A stretch of 8,255 nucleotides of DNA. Origin: an uncultured Bacillaceae bacterium (GTDB lineage: Bacteria; Bacillota; Bacilli; Bacillales; Alkalibacillaceae). The stretch lies in contig CALKAL010000056.1 of NCBI GenBank assembly GCA_937983065.1, positions 1 through 8,255 of the forward strand, written 5' to 3'. Every line of letters starts with the position of its first letter. Positions within the stretch are counted from its first letter, which is position 1. The notes beneath the pieces are model-generated. The model made no database searches, was not told where the DNA came from, and saw only the letters and a list, made by a program, of their open reading frames with translations. Of this stretch, positions 7,039 to 8,255 are shown piece by piece. A program made the translations under genes and the position numbers.

Positions 7039-7047
7039 AAAATAATA
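7024..7047 (+). promoter_or_regulatory. Inverted repeat centred on the -10 box, possible operator
   Basis: Arms TATTATTTT (7024-7032) and AAAATAATA (7039-7047) are perfect 9-bp complements, and the 6-base centre TATGAT is the proposed -10 hexamer. A protein bound here would cover the promoter, so it could be the site of autorepression by the CdaR-like regulator. The arms are pure A/T, and chance symmetry is possible. Confidence 0.35.
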
Positions 7048-7077
7048 AACAGTATGAACAATGAGGAGAATGGTCGT

Positions 7078-8255
7078 ATGGAGAGCTTTGTGCAATTTGC
7101 CCAAAGGATTGTGAAAGCGGTTACAAGAATTTCCCCCTTCCCAATTAGCATTACAGATTCTGAAGGGTATGTCATTGGTGCTACTGATCCAGCGCGTATC
7201 GGAACGTATCATTTACCATCTCAAGAGGTGTTGAGGCAAAATGAACTCATTCTTTACGATTTTGATAAGGTAAGGTATATGGAAAACGTTTTACCCGGTG
7301 TAGCCGTCCCCCTGCAATTTGATTTTAAAACGGTTGGGGTGCTTGGCATTATTGGAGATCCCCATGAAGTGAAGCCCTATGCCCTTCTTTTAAAAAATTA
7401 CGTTGAAATGCTTTGGAACGAAACGTATATTAACCAATTAAATGAACTTCAATCTAAAACCCTTGAAATGTTTATCCACTATTTACTAAATAATAACGAG
7501 CATGATGAGGAAAAAGTGAATTATTATTGTAAGCTATTAAACATACCGACGAAGAAGGAAAGAGTGTGCATCGTCATTGATATCGGAGAATCATTACATA
7601 TGACAGCGGAAAAGACGACCGATATCCACATGTTAAAGGAGAATTTAACGACCCTTTGCCAAACTATTTTTAAAGGTGAGAAAGATATATGTACGTTTAT
7701 TAATACGGAGCGCATCGTTTTATTAAAAACCTTTTATAATGACTATGAAGAGCAAGCTTTTACCCACTTATTTGAAAAAAGGAGTGAAGCCCTCATTGAT
7801 TCCGTTAAAAAATATAATATTTTGAAGGTTGCTATAGCGTACGGTCGGAAAAAACAAACGATTGAGTCACTTCACGAGTCGTATTTTGAAGCGGATCATT
7901 TTTTAAGACTCGGTCAAATGTACGACATCAAACCTGAAATTTTCCACCATTATAATTGGGATTTGCTCGTTGCTCTATTTCATGAACAAACGGACCAATT
8001 ATTTTGGGATCAACTCCATGACATATTAAAACCGTTTATCAATCAACCGGACTTCGAAGAGCTCGCCTACAATTTTATTCATTATTGTGAACAACAATTT
8101 AACATCAGTCAAACTGCAAAAAAACTATTCATCCACCGAAACACGTTAATTTACCGTTTAAACAAAATTTCTACGGTAACAAATATCGATTTGAAGCGAT
8201 TTGATCATTGCACGGTTCTCTATTATTTCCTAAAGCGAAGTTTCGTGTTTACAAA
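7078..8255 (+). CDS. CdaR/PucR-type transcriptional regulator, 3' end outside window
   Basis: This open frame of 392 codons runs off the window edge without a stop. Residues about 1-130 match the putative sugar-diacid-recognition domain: the strand ITDSEGYVIGATD (24-36) followed by ARIGTY, then GVAVPLQF and VGVLGIIGDPHEVKPYALL in the family's usual order. A GGDEF-like or PucR-type middle region follows. The C-terminal PucR helix-turn-helix includes NISQTAKKLFIHRNTLIYRL (342-361), with the diagnostic HRNTLIYRL. Relatives such as CdaR (glucarate/galactarate/glycerate) and YsfB (glycolate) activate catabolic operons in response to small organic acids. The gene is divergent from the DAO operon, 178 bases away, and is the obvious candidate regulator for it. 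The ATG at 7078 follows GAGGAG (7063-7068). An in-frame ATG at 7054 lacks a ribosome binding site. Family members are about 370-400 residues, so little is missing. Confidence 0.93.
   Translation, partial: MESFVQFAQRIVKAVTRISPFPISITDSEGYVIGATDPARIGTYHLPSQEVLRQNELILYDFDKVRYMENVLPGVAVPLQFDFKTVGVLGIIGDPHEVKPYALLLKNYVEMLWNETYINQLNELQSKTLEMFIHYLLNNNEHDEEKVNYYCKLLNIPTKKERVCIVIDIGESLHMTAEKTTDIHMLKENLTTLCQTIFKGEKDICTFINTERIVLLKTFYNDYEEQAFTHLFEKRSEALIDSVKKYNILKVAIAYGRKKQTIESLHESYFEADHFLRLGQMYDIKPEIFHHYNWDLLVALFHEQTDQLFWDQLHDILKPFINQPDFEELAYNFIHYCEQQFNISQTAKKLFIHRNTLIYRLNKISTVTNIDLKRFDHCTVLYYFLKRSFVFT
7112..7125 (+). promoter_or_regulatory. cre-like CcpA binding site inside the regulator gene
   Basis: TGAAAGCGGTTACA matches every specified position of the Bacillus cre consensus TGWNANCGNTNWCA and is largely palindromic, with ten of fourteen positions symmetric. 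It lies about 67 bases after the predicted transcription start, at codons 12-16. From there CcpA could block elongation when preferred sugars are present. The base before the core is G rather than A/T, a small departure from longer versions of the consensus. Confidence 0.5.

Noticed and set aside
6931..7212. Minus-strand open frame of 93 codons across the divergent intergenic region
   Set aside because: It overlaps the start of the CdaR-like gene in antisense. Its protein has no recognisable domain, and it would cover the regulator's promoter and ribosome binding site.

Overview
The window looks like chromosomal DNA from a low-GC Gram-positive bacterium of the Bacillaceae type. The signs are AT-rich coding and intergenic sequence, strong Shine-Dalgarno sites (AAGGAG, GAGGAG, AAGGAAGGG), a close match to the CcpA cre consensus, and a gene pair that resembles Bacillus yojN/yojO. 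No RNA genes, CRISPR arrays, insertion sequences or phage genes were seen. The species cannot be named from this window.

Left part (about 74-2967, + strand): a two-gene operon with a plausible sigma-A promoter. It encodes a MoxR/CbbQ-NorQ-type AAA+ ATPase (136-1014) and, 10 bases further on, a CbbO/NorD-type protein with a C-terminal von Willebrand A domain and an intact MIDAS motif (1025-2929). Such pairs usually act together as an ATP-driven activase or chaperone on a target enzyme. No target enzyme is present here. A strong hairpin follows and separates this operon from the convergent one.

Middle part (6899 down to 3050, - strand): a four-gene operon with gaps of 6-18 bases. In order of transcription it encodes a DAO-family FAD-dependent amine or amino-acid oxidoreductase, an ornithine cyclodeaminase/mu-crystallin-family protein, a 79-residue two-helix membrane protein and a sodium:solute symporter. 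The ornithine cyclodeaminase relative starts at TTG, lacks the cyclodeaminase catalytic Asp and carries an NADPH-type Asn-Arg. It therefore looks more like an imine (ketimine) reductase than a deaminase. Read together, the operon suggests uptake of an amino or imino acid, oxidation to an imine, and reduction of that imine to a different stereoisomer or product. The substrate is not determined.

Right part (7078 to the window end, + strand): a divergently transcribed CdaR/PucR-type regulator with an N-terminal diacid-recognition domain and a C-terminal helix-turn-helix. It is cut by the window edge, probably only a few codons from its end. Its sigma-A promoter lies in a very AT-rich 178-base divergent intergenic region, with a 9-bp inverted repeat flanking the -10 box. 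A cre-like site lies inside its first codons. No good promoter is visible for the four-gene operon, which would fit activation by this regulator.
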